23,357 bases of DNA from Thermotogaceae bacterium. GTDB lineage: Bacteria > Thermotogota > Thermotogae > Thermotogales > Thermotogaceae. Position numbers and translations under genes: made by a program. This document shows positions 7,879 to 16,180 of this stretch, in pieces (within the stretch, counting starts at the first letter, position 1; every line of letters starts with the position of its first letter). Where the stretch lies: positions 1-23,357 of the forward strand of contig JALVXE010000211.1 in NCBI GenBank assembly GCA_027038385.1, given 5' to 3'. The notes under the pieces were generated by a model that saw nothing but the letters and a program-made list of their open reading frames with translations, made no database searches and was not told the DNA's origin.

Positions 7879-7903
7879 ACTCTAAAGGAGGAGGTGTTGT
7901 GGT

Positions 7904-9412
7904 ATGAAGAAGTACTTGGTGATTCTCTTCGCCGTTTTGGCGCTCTTGGCTTTCGCCATGAAGAGCACTGTCGTAGTTGGAACTACCGACAAGATAGTCA
8001 TACTCGACCCGGCGAAGGCGTACGACTATTTCTCGTGCAACATCCTTCAGAACATCATGGTAGGTCTGGTCGGCTATAAGATCGGAAGCAGTGAGATCGT
8101 CCCACAACTCGCAACAAGTTGGGAGATAAGCAAAGACGGTCTTACTTACACGTTCCATCTAAGGAAGGATGCGAAATTCGAGGATGGAACCCCTATAGAC
8201 GCAAAAGCGGTTGTGTGGTCGATAAAGAGAGCGATGAAACTCAACGGAGATCCAGCGTTTCTTTTAACAGACGTTGTGAAATCCGTCGAAGCTGTTGATG
8301 ACTACACAGTGAAGTTCACCCTCAAGAAACCGGATGTTACTTTCCTCTCGAGGCTTGCTTTCACCGTTGCCTATCCAGTCAACCCAAAGGAGTACCCGGC
8401 TAACGATTTCTTCCACGGAATGCCTCAGAAGAGCGCCTCTGGACCTTACAAAGTCATGCAGTGGGTCAGAGACGTGAAGATAGTACTCGAGGAGAACCCG
8501 TACTACTTCGGTGAAAAGCCAAAGACCAAAAGAATAGTCATAATGTTCTACGATGACGCCGCAACGCTCAGGATGGCCCTTGAAACCGGAGAGATTGATA
8601 TAGCCTACAGACACCTCAACCCGAGAGACTTTCTCGATCTCAAAAAATCCCCGTACGTCAAGACGTACGAAGGGAACAGCCCACAGATCCGCTACATAGT
8701 ATTCAACGTCAAGAAGGCTCCGTTTGACAACGTCCTCGTTAGAAGAGCCATAGCCTACGCTGTGAACAGGCAAGAGATAATCAACGACGTCTTCTACGGG
8801 CTTGCAAGGCCTTTGTACTCAATGATACCTATGGGAATGTGGGGACATGAAGATGTGTTCCCGAAGAGAAATCTTGAGAAAGCCAAAGAGCTTCTCCAGA
8901 AAGCTGGATATAGCGCTTCCAACCCCTTGAAGATTGATCTCTGGTACACGCCGACCCACTACGGACTCACCGAAGCCGATGTCGCCCAGGTTATAAAAGA
9001 GTCCCTCGAGCAGACCGGAATGATAAAGGTCAACATAAAGTACGCGGAATGGTCCACTTACATAGATTACTTCCTACACGGGCAGATGGGTATGTTCCTC
9101 CTTGGATGGTACCCGGATTACCTCGATCCCGATGACTACATCTCACCGTTCCTCGGAACAGAGGGAGCGAAGTCCTTGGGGAGCTTCTACAGCGATCCAC
9201 AGATGGACGATTGGATAGTCAAGGCGAGGAGTGTGGTTGACATCAACCAGAGAAAGGCCTTCTATCACAAGATACAGCTTAAGCTGGCAAACGATGCTCC
9301 TTACATACCTCTCTGGCAGGGAGTCGCCACGGCTGCTGCTTTGACAAACGTGAAAGGTGTGCTCCTCGAACCGACTCAGATATTCCGCTACTACATAATC
9401 TACGCGGAGTAA
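7904..9412 (+). CDS. oppA: Peptide ABC transporter substrate-binding protein (family 5, OppA/DppA type)
   Basis: This 502-residue extracytoplasmic protein captures the substrate for the OppBCDF importer. It starts with a signal peptide (basic MKK, hydrophobic stretch to about residue 18). There is no cysteine at the cleavage region, so it should be a soluble periplasmic protein and not a lipoprotein. The mature part has family 5 solute-binding protein features: an early TTDKIVILDPAKAYD segment, LATSWEISKDGLTYTFHLRK near 66-85, and VRRAIAYAVNRQEI in the middle. The aromatic-rich second half is typical of the family. The start is ATG 7904 after an unusually strong GGAGGAGGTG. It sits in the middle of the operon with a hairpin on each side, a layout that fits higher expression than its neighbours. 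The ligand class cannot be told from sequence. Confidence 0.92.
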   Translation: MKKYLVILFAVLALLAFAMKSTVVVGTTDKIVILDPAKAYDYFSCNILQNIMVGLVGYKIGSSEIVPQLATSWEISKDGLTYTFHLRKDAKFEDGTPIDAKAVVWSIKRAMKLNGDPAFLLTDVVKSVEAVDDYTVKFTLKKPDVTFLSRLAFTVAYPVNPKEYPANDFFHGMPQKSASGPYKVMQWVRDVKIVLEENPYYFGEKPKTKRIVIMFYDDAATLRMALETGEIDIAYRHLNPRDFLDLKKSPYVKTYEGNSPQIRYIVFNVKKAPFDNVLVRRAIAYAVNRQEIINDVFYGLARPLYSMIPMGMWGHEDVFPKRNLEKAKELLQKAGYSASNPLKIDLWYTPTHYGLTEADVAQVIKESLEQTGMIKVNIKYAEWSTYIDYFLHGQMGMFLLGWYPDYLDPDDYISPFLGTEGAKSLGSFYSDPQMDDWIVKARSVVDINQRKAFYHKIQLKLANDAPYIPLWQGVATAAALTNVKGVLLEPTQIFRYYIIYAE

Positions 9413-9419
9413 TTTCCTT

Positions 9420-9440
9420 CCCGCCCCTTCGGGGGGCGGG
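9420..9440 (+). terminator. GC-rich hairpin after oppA (partial terminator or mRNA-end stabiliser)
   Basis: CCCGCCCC (9420-9427) pairs perfectly with GGGGCGGG (9433-9440) around a TTCGG loop, giving an 8-base GC-only stem that would be stable at high temperature. Only three Ts follow, and the oppB ribosome site GGGGTGAT starts at 9447. Full termination is unlikely; it more plausibly protects oppA mRNA from 3' decay and lowers transcription into oppB. Confidence 0.7.
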
Positions 9441-9459
9441 TTTCAAGGGGTGATGAGGT

Positions 9460-10467
9460 TTGTCGCTGAAGCAGTACATAATCGTTAGACTCATATTGGC
9501 AATACCGATGCTCTTTATATTGTTGGCAGTGATATTCTTCGTTCTCAGGATCATGCCGGGAGATCCTGTTCTCGCTGTTCTCGGCGGTAAGGCGCCGAAA
9601 GCCGTTATAGATAGGCTTAGACACGAGCTCGGGCTCGATAAGCCGATAATAGTGCAGTTTGGAGACTACCTCGTTGATCTGTTGAAAGGAGATCTTGGAA
9701 AGTCGACCTTAACAGAAAGACCCGTTTGGGACGAAATAATGGACCGCTTCCCGGCCACCATGGAGTTGACCATATTCGCATTCATCGTAGCCCTCGCCAT
9801 AGGAGTGTTCTGGGGGGCGGAAGCCGCTCACAGAAAGGACGGCCCCGTGGATGTCGCTGCGAGGGTATTTGCGATACTCATGTACGCGATACCGGTTTTC
9901 TGGCTCGGTTTGATGATGCAGATGATATTCGGAGCGTATCTGAGATGGCTTCCAATAGGCTCGAGGCTATCACCCGCCGTGAACTTGAAAGTGATAACTG
10001 GGTTTTATCTGATAGATTCGATCATAACGTTGAACTGGACAGCTTTCAAAGACGCTCTGGCTCATCTCATACTGCCAGGAACGACACTCGGACTCGTGAT
10101 ATCGAGTATCTTTTTGAGGATGGTGAGGAACAACGCAGTTCTGATGTATTCTATGGATTTCGTCAAGGCCGCGAGAGCTAGGGGGATAAAGGAAAGGGTC
10201 ATACTCTACAGACACGTTTTGAAAAACGCCTTCGTTCCGATAATGACGATGATGGGCCTTCAGTTTGCACTCCTCCTAGGTGGAGCTGTCTTGACGGAAA
10301 CGACGTTCTCCTGGCCTGGAATGGGGAGTTACCTAGTCTTGAGGATAAAGTACAGGGATTTTCCAGCCGTCCAGGGAACTGTTGTTTTCTTCGCACTCAT
10401 AGTCATAGCGATAAGCATAATAGTGGACATTATAAACGCGCTTGTCGACCCGAGGGTCAGGTACTGA
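9460..10467 (+). CDS. oppB: Oligopeptide/dipeptide ABC transporter permease, OppB/DppB type
   Basis: This is the second membrane subunit of the importer, 335 residues. The N-terminus (LKQYIIVRLILAIPMLFILL) and following RIMPGDP are classic for OppB-type permeases, as is the ELGLDKPIIVQFGDYL segment near 56-71. The EAA loop that contacts an ATPase is at about 233-252 (DFVKAARARGIKERVILYRH). The C-terminus ends with VDPRVRY, a typical family ending. The start is TTG at 9460 with GGGGTGAT five bases upstream; no ATG is placed better. Canonically oppB precedes oppC, but here it is last, downstream of oppA. Its TGA stop abuts the stop codon of the convergent OPT transporter gene with no bases between. 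Confidence 0.92.
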   Translation: MSLKQYIIVRLILAIPMLFILLAVIFFVLRIMPGDPVLAVLGGKAPKAVIDRLRHELGLDKPIIVQFGDYLVDLLKGDLGKSTLTERPVWDEIMDRFPATMELTIFAFIVALAIGVFWGAEAAHRKDGPVDVAARVFAILMYAIPVFWLGLMMQMIFGAYLRWLPIGSRLSPAVNLKVITGFYLIDSIITLNWTAFKDALAHLILPGTTLGLVISSIFLRMVRNNAVLMYSMDFVKAARARGIKERVILYRHVLKNAFVPIMTMMGLQFALLLGGAVLTETTFSWPGMGSYLVLRIKYRDFPAVQGTVVFFALIVIAISIIVDIINALVDPRVRY

Positions 10468-11907
10468 TCACAGTGGTTTTATCAATCCTATTATTATCCC
10501 GGTGATCCCTTCACCACCTAAGAGTCCAGAGGCGGTTATGCTCCACACCTCTACACTATTTGGAATAGCTTTCTCCACGACCAGCCTGAGGATTCCTCCA
10601 AGGGAAACCGGAAAAGTTATGAACAGAGGCAGGTATAGACCTATTCCGAAAGTCAAGGCCGGTAATTTGAATATCTGCAAGATGAAAGCCGTTATCATTC
10701 CCCATATAGTTGCCTTTGTCAGTGCCCCACCTCCAAGAAATTTCGAAACCGCCGCGGCCTGCGGAACGGGAAAGTATTTTCCAAAGGCGCCAGAACCGTA
10801 TTTGGAATGTATCATATAGATCAAGACAGAGGCGGTTATCACTCCAACAGCGGCTCCAAGGGCTTCAGATACTAGCTGTGCCCTTGGATTCGTTCTGAGG
10901 AGTTTTCCAGTCTTCATGTCTTGAAGGGAATCTCCAGCAAGACCAGTCGATACGGCGACGACGCCTGCCAGCATAACCGCAGAGCCCGTATCCAACTTGT
11001 GAAGAATACCGATGATTGATATCACCACTATCGCAAACACTTCCATGGGATCTATTCCAGTGGTTCCGTCGACGATCCCAGCCATGTGAACCACGAAAAC
11101 GGCGAGGATGGCCGCAACGATGGAGGACACGATCCCTATTCCCATGGTCAGAAATGCCAGAAAACTGATTCCCGCTACGACTGCATCGGTTTTGCTCAGA
11201 GATATCTTTTCCCTTCTGCTTCCAAGGATCGCCATGGCGAGCCCTCCACCTATCATCATTCCAAGGCCAAAATCCTTGAGCCAAGACGTTTTGAAAATCA
11301 GCTGTACCAGGCCGCCAAAGAGCCAACTCATCGTCGGCACGATCCCTATTAAAAACCCTATCCCGACGGCCATTGGAAACATTCCGAAGTTCTTGTAGAC
11401 AACGGGCACTATTCTCAGTCCATCTCTCAAGTACGTGAAGATGGCACTCGCACTCATCGATGTGAACAGGATTTTTGCCTTTTTCCCACCTTCGTCCCCT
11501 GCTTTGATCGTGTCGTATGCAGCTATCCCCATGGGAAACGGGAGATCCAGTTCCTCAACGTACTTTTTCCTAGTCGAGACGATCATCCAAACCCCTATGA
11601 GAGCCCCAATAGATGCTGAGACGAGTATCTGAACAAAACTGATGTTTTTTCCACTGATCCAAACAGCTGGTATAGTGAAAGCGAGTCCACCAGATACCAG
11701 ACCACCCGCAGATATGCCGGTATGCGCAACGTTTATATCGTGAAGAGACGCTTTGAACGGCTTAAGGGCGAACATGGCAAATAGAGCGGCGAACACCGTC
11801 GGCCAAGGAAGAGCTCCCATTCTCAGGGCAACATACATCGAACTCATTGTGACGAGCACCGACCCAACAACAGCTGTAACCAACGAGGAAACTCTGAGGT
11901 GCTTCAT
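10468..11907 (-). CDS. OPT-family oligopeptide/metal-chelate transporter (compact form)
   Basis: This polytopic membrane protein of 479 residues has the landmarks of the bacterial OPT family: an early ALRMGALPWPTVFAAL segment, an Ala/Gly-rich helix with GISAGGLVSGGLAFTIPAVW near 62-81, the LPFPMGIAAYDTIKAG block near 121-136, TGLAGDSLQDMKTG near 327-340, FPVPQAAAVSKFLGGG near 376-391 and a late GIGLYLPLF. OPT proteins import oligopeptides or metal chelates using the proton or another ion gradient, without ATP. Bacterial members are more often about 550-680 residues, so this one is short, though it is uninterrupted and its start and stop look normal. The start is ATG 11907 with GGAGTG upstream. 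It follows the DUF1385 gene by 14 bases and faces a second peptide importer. Confidence 0.85.
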   Translation of the reverse strand: MKHLRVSSLVTAVVGSVLVTMSSMYVALRMGALPWPTVFAALFAMFALKPFKASLHDINVAHTGISAGGLVSGGLAFTIPAVWISGKNISFVQILVSASIGALIGVWMIVSTRKKYVEELDLPFPMGIAAYDTIKAGDEGGKKAKILFTSMSASAIFTYLRDGLRIVPVVYKNFGMFPMAVGIGFLIGIVPTMSWLFGGLVQLIFKTSWLKDFGLGMMIGGGLAMAILGSRREKISLSKTDAVVAGISFLAFLTMGIGIVSSIVAAILAVFVVHMAGIVDGTTGIDPMEVFAIVVISIIGILHKLDTGSAVMLAGVVAVSTGLAGDSLQDMKTGKLLRTNPRAQLVSEALGAAVGVITASVLIYMIHSKYGSGAFGKYFPVPQAAAVSKFLGGGALTKATIWGMITAFILQIFKLPALTFGIGLYLPLFITFPVSLGGILRLVVEKAIPNSVEVWSITASGLLGGEGITGIIIGLIKPL

Positions 11908-11921
11908 TCTCTTTCACTCCT

Positions 11922-12779
11922 TTACATCATTATCTCAACATCCTCGCCTTCCCCACTGAGTGAGGCTTTAAGTGCCTCTATTGAAACCTCAAGCATGTCG
12001 TCCTCTGGCTCTCTGGTCGTCACCAACTGGAGTAGTTTTCCGAAGGAATTGAAAGTTATCGAGAAGACTTTTGACTCAGAGGATAGGGCGAGTATCTCGT
12101 AAGCTATGGATATCAAGGCCGGTATGGCAACGGCTCTGGATATCAATCTGTATTCGAAAGTCGGTTTAAAGAAGATCGCTAGGATACTATAGACCACGAC
12201 GGAAGTTATCATGAATATCATAAGGAAGTTTGTTCCACACCTTTCGTGTATTCTGCTGTACCTTTTGACGTTTTCCACCGTCAATTCTTCGCCGGCTTCG
12301 TATGCGTTTATCGTCTTGTGCTCCGCACCGTGGTACATGAACATCCTCTTGACATCCTTCATGAGGGATATAAACCAAACGTACAGAACGAATATCATAA
12401 CCCTTATCGTCCCCTCAACTAGTGAAAAGAGAAATTCGTTCCCCCTCAGAGGCTTGAGTATGTAGGTTATACCCATCGGAAGGTAGAAGAAGAGCCCTAT
12501 CGCGAGAAAAATGGCGAGAATTATCGACAGGATTTTTTCGCCTTTTTTCATCTCCTGACCTTCGACTATCTCGACAGACCTGTTCAGCGCATCTATGCCA
12601 AACTTCAGGGAATAGTACAAGTTGTAAAATCCCCTTATGAATGGAACTTTTGACAACTTCGCCTTTTGCAATCTTCCCATGTCCTCGACGACTATTTCAT
12701 CGCCTTTTCTAACGGCTAACGACGCTCTTTTTCCTATCATGAGAACACCTTCTACCACGGCCATTCCCCCGACTCTCAA
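11922..12779 (-). CDS. DUF1385 (YqhQ-like) membrane protein
   Basis: The 285 residues match the DUF1385/YqhQ family: RVGGMAVVEGVLMIGKRASLAVRK at the N-terminus, a central hydrophobic region with several membrane segments, the conserved histidine-rich YHGAEHKTINAYE, then SRIHERCGTNFL. The paired HxxEHK and HERCG motifs are thought to bind metal, but the biochemical role is not established. The frame is open to a GTG at 12788, but that GTG is itself part of the Shine-Dalgarno AGGAGGTG; counting six bases on gives TTG at 12779, which I choose because it also fits the family N-terminus. It lies after a terminator-like hairpin that ends the chemoreceptor gene. The OPT transporter follows, so the two are probably cotranscribed. 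Confidence 0.85.
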   Translation of the reverse strand: MRVGGMAVVEGVLMIGKRASLAVRKGDEIVVEDMGRLQKAKLSKVPFIRGFYNLYYSLKFGIDALNRSVEIVEGQEMKKGEKILSIILAIFLAIGLFFYLPMGITYILKPLRGNEFLFSLVEGTIRVMIFVLYVWFISLMKDVKRMFMYHGAEHKTINAYEAGEELTVENVKRYSRIHERCGTNFLMIFMITSVVVYSILAIFFKPTFEYRLISRAVAIPALISIAYEILALSSESKVFSITFNSFGKLLQLVTTREPEDDMLEVSIEALKASLSGEGEDVEIMM

Positions 12780-12803
12780 ATGAAGCACCTCCTGTTAAAT
12801 AAG

Positions 12804-12828
12804 AGTGGTGCCCGAGTCAGGCACCACT
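12804..12828 (-). terminator. Terminator-like hairpin after the chemoreceptor gene
   Basis: AGTGGTGCC and GGCACCACT are perfect 9-base arms around a 7-base loop. The hairpin begins immediately after the chemoreceptor stop codon in the sense of that gene. The tail reads CTTATTTAAC, a broken T-tract, so termination may be incomplete and DUF1385 may be partly served by read-through; I see no good promoter after it. Confidence 0.7.
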
Positions 12829-12829
12829 A

Positions 12830-14473
12830 TCACTCCAATTTGTAACTTGCTACTATATTCCTCAAGTTCTGGAGCTTCTCCTCCACTGTCTTCACGGATG
12901 CCGTGACCTCTTCTGTAGATGCGGTTACGTTCTCTATCGAGGCGTTTATTTCCTCGAGGGATGCTGTTATATCCGCCACGGTGTTCGCGTTCATCGTCAT
13001 AGCTTGGGATATCTCGTCTATGGATCCAGCTTGTTCTTCAACAGATGTCGTTATTTCACTCAGCATGTCGACTATCTTCTGAACGCCTTCTATTATCTCA
13101 TCCAACTTGTGTGAAGCCACATCCGCGAGCTTTGACCCCTCTTCAACTTGCTTGTGTATCCTCTCGGCAACATCCTCGGCATCTTGGGACACCCCACTTA
13201 TCTCCTCAACAACGTTCTTTATCCTGTCGGCCGCCGCTCTGGACTCCTCGGCTAGTTTTCTTATCTCATCGGCAACGACTGCGAAGCCTTTTCCGGCTTC
13301 CCCAGCCCTTGCGGCCTCTATCGCAGCGTTCAGGGCCAAGAGGTTGGTTTGCTCGGCTATCGATGTTATCGTCTCAACGAAATCAGTTATATCTTTAGCA
13401 CCCTTGCTGAAGCTTTCTACGACCCTGTTTATCTCATCGGACACCGCCGTTATCTGTTTCATTTGTTCTATGACGTTTCCTATAACCTCTCCACCTTCTT
13501 TTGCCTTCTTTGCCATGTTCTCCGCATCCTCTTTCGCCATCTCCGCGTTGTTCGCTATGGTTCTCGACGTCGCGGATAGCTCTTCAGTTCCCGCTGTGGT
13601 TTGCTCTATGGATGCCGATATATCTTCGGTCTTGTGGGCTATCGAATCGACGTTCTGGGATATCGCTATCATGTTGCTCGACACTTCGTCCATCGCAGCA
13701 GATATCTCCTTCATTTCGCTGGATATAGCTTCTGTATTCTCTCTCAAGTTGAGCATGCTGCTTTTGAGATGCTCCATGGACTCTCTGAAAACGTTTATCA
13801 GCTGGGATATCTCGTCTTTCCCACCGACCTCTTTTATCTCAACGCTCAAATCATCATTCTTCATCCTGTTTGCCGCTTCCATCAAATTTCCAAGATGCTT
13901 CATCACCTTATTCACGACGATGTATATGAGGACTGCGAAAACAATCATCATGATTAAAGGAACGGCTATCGAGAGCTCTTTAGCCTTCCTTTCAAAGGAT
14001 CTCAGCTCAGATTTCGAATTGTCCAAGGATTTCTGAACACTGTTGTATACACCTTCAAGGTTGGATACGTAGTCACTTGTCAGGGAGTCTATCTCCTCGA
14101 AGTCTTTGACATTCATCTTCCCGGAGTTCAGCATGTTCATTATCCTATCTTCTAAGTTTCTCATCTTCTCACCGGCCACATCCGTTTTCAAGCTTTTCTC
14201 AAGCTTATCGAGGATTTGGTTTATATCGTTTATGGTCTTTTTTATATCCTCCGTGTTATCTCCGTTGATCGATCTCTTCACGACCAGGTATCTGAGTTCA
14301 TTCACTTTGGATTCTAGAACGCTCACCTGGTGTATCTTTTCAACGTCGATGTTCAGGACCTTGTCTATCCTTTTGGAGACACCTGATATCCCGTTCGCGA
14401 CTATCAGGGATACCACCCACATCAGTATCATCGGAACGAGTGCGATCACGAGAAACTTCGCACGAAGGTTCAC
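12830..14473 (-). CDS. Methyl-accepting chemotaxis protein with four-helix sensor domain
   Basis: This is a 547-residue transmembrane chemoreceptor. Membrane helix 1 spans about 7-27, and an all-helical extracytoplasmic domain of about 140 residues (28-167) resembles the four-helix-bundle ligand-binding type. Membrane helix 2 spans about 168-187, followed by a HAMP domain to about 240 and a long coiled-coil signalling domain. The hairpin tip that binds CheA and CheW is intact (IAEQTNLLALNAAIEAARAG at 372-391, then GKGFAVVADEIRKLAEES). There is no C-terminal pentapeptide for CheR binding. The ligand is unknown. The start is GTG at 14473 with GGGGGTGAT upstream, 4 bases after the LOG-like gene. 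A hairpin follows the stop. Placement at the end of an envelope operon is unusual. Confidence 0.93.
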   Translation of the reverse strand: MNLRAKFLVIALVPMILMWVVSLIVANGISGVSKRIDKVLNIDVEKIHQVSVLESKVNELRYLVVKRSINGDNTEDIKKTINDINQILDKLEKSLKTDVAGEKMRNLEDRIMNMLNSGKMNVKDFEEIDSLTSDYVSNLEGVYNSVQKSLDNSKSELRSFERKAKELSIAVPLIMMIVFAVLIYIVVNKVMKHLGNLMEAANRMKNDDLSVEIKEVGGKDEISQLINVFRESMEHLKSSMLNLRENTEAISSEMKEISAAMDEVSSNMIAISQNVDSIAHKTEDISASIEQTTAGTEELSATSRTIANNAEMAKEDAENMAKKAKEGGEVIGNVIEQMKQITAVSDEINRVVESFSKGAKDITDFVETITSIAEQTNLLALNAAIEAARAGEAGKGFAVVADEIRKLAEESRAAADRIKNVVEEISGVSQDAEDVAERIHKQVEEGSKLADVASHKLDEIIEGVQKIVDMLSEITTSVEEQAGSIDEISQAMTMNANTVADITASLEEINASIENVTASTEEVTASVKTVEEKLQNLRNIVASYKLE

Positions 14474-14477
14474 ACAA

Positions 14478-14993
14478 TCACCCCCTCAAGATTTCTATCA
14501 CTTCACCAACGCTATACGCCTGCGAGATTTCTACCGTCTTTCTGTTGTCCAGGTATTTCCCGTCTATTAGAACATCGGCAAACCTATCTGTCCATCCTCC
14601 AGTACCCCTTAGGAGAACGAGTTTCTTACCGGATGCATAGGCTAGGAGAATCTCAATTGCAGTTCCTATCTCTCCACCGATCGATACCACAGCCTCTGCT
14701 GAATGTATCAATATGTGGGATCTCATTTGAAAATCCATGGACGTGTATATCGGTACATCGACATAGGGGTTGACGTAGCCCTCTCCCTCTCGGCCAGGGA
14801 GAACTCCTATGACAACTCCTCCGGCACTTTTCGCCGCCTCCGAGACGAGCTCCATCACACCATCTCTACCACCGGTTATGACCATATGACCGTTCTCTGC
14901 CAGTTTTCTTCCGAGCTCTCTGGAGACTTCGGCAACCTTTGAAACTGGTGGCTTGTCAACTCTTCCGGAGTACCCAACGATCGCTACTCTCAT
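14478..14993 (-). CDS. LOG-like Rossmann-fold nucleotide-binding protein (TIGR00725 type)
   Basis: The 171-residue protein has the fold of the LOG/'lysine decarboxylase-like' family. It opens with a Rossmann strand (MRVAIVGYSG), has GGRDGVMELVSEAAK at 41-55, GVLPG at 63-67, a conserved Met-Arg at 90-91, and GGEIGTAIE at 106-114 in place of the LOG motif PGGxGTxxE. Better-studied LOG proteins cleave nucleotide 5'-monophosphates at the base; this sub-branch has a different first residue in the motif and no established reaction, so I do not assign one. The ATG start at 14993 overlaps the lptB stop as ATGA, a sign of translational coupling. The chemoreceptor gene follows after 4 bases. Confidence 0.8.
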   Translation of the reverse strand: MRVAIVGYSGRVDKPPVSKVAEVSRELGRKLAENGHMVITGGRDGVMELVSEAAKSAGGVVIGVLPGREGEGYVNPYVDVPIYTSMDFQMRSHILIHSAEAVVSIGGEIGTAIEILLAYASGKKLVLLRGTGGWTDRFADVLIDGKYLDNRKTVEISQAYSVGEVIEILRG

Positions 14994-15688
14994 TCTCCTA
15001 GGTACACCTCCTTGACCACTTCGGAGGAAAGAACCTCGTCAGGTGAACCGCTTGCAACTATCTCTCCTTTGTGCATCACGTAGAGCCTATCGACGACTTC
15101 CGAGAGCTCTTCAACGTTGTGGTCCGTTATGATTATCCCCATGTTCCTCTTTTTGAGTTCTCTCACCATGTTTTGAATATCCTTCACCGTCTTCGGGTCT
15201 ATTCCAACGAACGGTTCATCAAGCAACAAAAAAGACGGCTTGAGTGTCATCATACGTGCTAGTTCAAGACGTCTCTTCTCTCCTCCAGACAGATCATCCG
15301 CTATCTGATCTTTCAAGTGGATTATTCCGAACTCCTCTAAAATACTCTCAGCTTTCTTTCTGACATCTTTTTCTCCAGCAAACTTCAGGACTATTTCAAG
15401 GTTTTCAAGAACGCTCAAGCCGGAGAAAACCGATGTTTCCTGTTGCAGGTACGTGATGCCTAGCCTGGCACGTTTGTGGATTGGGAGATATGTGATGTCG
15501 ACATCATCCAAGAAAATTCGTCCCGCAGACGGCGAAACTATCCCGAGGATCATGTTGAACGTCGTCGTCTTTCCAGCTCCATTTGGTCCAAGAAGTCCTG
15601 CGACTTCTCCTCTTTTCACCTCTATGTCCACTCCCTTGACGACTTCTTTCCTCCCGAAGCGTTTTCGAAGTCCCACCGCTCTGATCAT
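14990..15688 (-). CDS. lptB: LptB-type ABC transporter ATPase (envelope lipid export)
   Basis: This 232-residue ATPase has Walker A GPNGAGKTT at 34-42, the Q-loop LQQE near 81-84, the signature LSGGE at 133-137, Walker B FLLLDEP at 153-159 and the switch H190. The pattern SGGEKRRLELAR followed by DEPFVGIDP is diagnostic for LptB over the branched amino acid LivF/LivG relatives. In proteobacteria LptB powers extraction of lipopolysaccharide from the inner membrane with LptF and LptG, neither of which is in this window. If the host is a Thermotogota, classical LPS is not expected, and the lipid or glycan moved is unknown. ATG 15688 overlaps the skp stop as ATGA; no clear Shine-Dalgarno is seen, so re-initiation after skp is likely. 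Confidence 0.85.
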   Translation of the reverse strand: MIRAVGLRKRFGRKEVVKGVDIEVKRGEVAGLLGPNGAGKTTTFNMILGIVSPSAGRIFLDDVDITYLPIHKRARLGITYLQQETSVFSGLSVLENLEIVLKFAGEKDVRKKAESILEEFGIIHLKDQIADDLSGGEKRRLELARMMTLKPSFLLLDEPFVGIDPKTVKDIQNMVRELKKRNMGIIITDHNVEELSEVVDRLYVMHKGEIVASGSPDEVLSSEVVKEVYLGE

Positions 15689-16152
15689 TTCTGTGAGTTC
15701 AGGTAGTTGATGAAATCCTGAGTCAGATCGTAGTCTTCCTTGGCGTATATAACTCCCTGACCAATCAGGATATCAACACCTTCCTTCTTGGCGAATTCCT
15801 TTGCCTTCTCGACTACCTCGTTCAAGACGGCTTGGATCTTCGGGTTGTACTCCTGCTGGAGCATCCCTTCGAAGAGCTGTTTCTTCTGAAGGTATTCCTG
15901 TTGCTTTTTCTCTATCTCCTCTTTCGGTGCTCCTTTGAGCTTCATCTCCTCTATCTCTTTCTGGATCTCATCAAGTTTGCTTTTGTAAAACTGAAAGTCC
16001 TTCTTGTAGTTTGCGTTGAGCTCTTTCATCTTGTTGTATTGTTGCGCAGCCTTCGCGACATCCACGACTGCTATCCTGGGTGTTGATTTCTCTGCAGCAA
16101 CGAGAAGGAGCAATCCAGCCGCTATCACCAAAATTGGTAGGAACTTTTTCAA
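15685..16152 (-). CDS. Skp/OmpH-family periplasmic chaperone
   Basis: This is a small secreted coiled-coil protein, 155 residues from the start chosen here. A signal peptide (MKKFLPILVIAAGLLLLVAA) precedes a short beta strand (PRIAVVDVAKAAQQY, the conserved OmpH start), a long charged helical region (about 35-105) that would form the chaperone's tentacle, and the closing helix and strands (EFAKKEGVDILIGQGVIYAKEDYDLTQDFINYLN). Skp carries unfolded outer-membrane proteins across the periplasm. The frame opens at GTG 16161, but that codon is inside the Shine-Dalgarno CGGAGGTGA; TTG at 16152 lies six bases on and gives a normal signal peptide. It is translationally coupled to lptB and follows the DUF2905 gene by 25 bases. 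Confidence 0.87.
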   Translation of the reverse strand: MKKFLPILVIAAGLLLLVAAEKSTPRIAVVDVAKAAQQYNKMKELNANYKKDFQFYKSKLDEIQKEIEEMKLKGAPKEEIEKKQQEYLQKKQLFEGMLQQEYNPKIQAVLNEVVEKAKEFAKKEGVDILIGQGVIYAKEDYDLTQDFINYLNSQK

Positions 16153-16171
16153 AATCATCACCTCCGAGGGT

Positions 16172-16180
16172 ATTTTATCA
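16172..16180 (-). promoter_or_regulatory. Possible extended -10 upstream of skp, overlapping the DUF2905 stop codon
   Basis: The complement reads TGATAAAAT, a TGn extended -10 with five of six bases of TATAAT, whose TGA is the stop codon of the DUF2905 gene. A start near 16165 would give a leader of about 13 bases to the TTG of skp. No good -35 is visible. Confidence 0.38.

Noticed and set aside
13107..14036. A 309-residue open frame on the plus strand, antisense to the chemoreceptor gene
   Set aside because: It is a Ser/Ala/Ile-rich mirror of the coiled-coil repeat on the other strand, with no ribosome site and no recognisable domain. The chemoreceptor on the minus strand is intact over the whole span.
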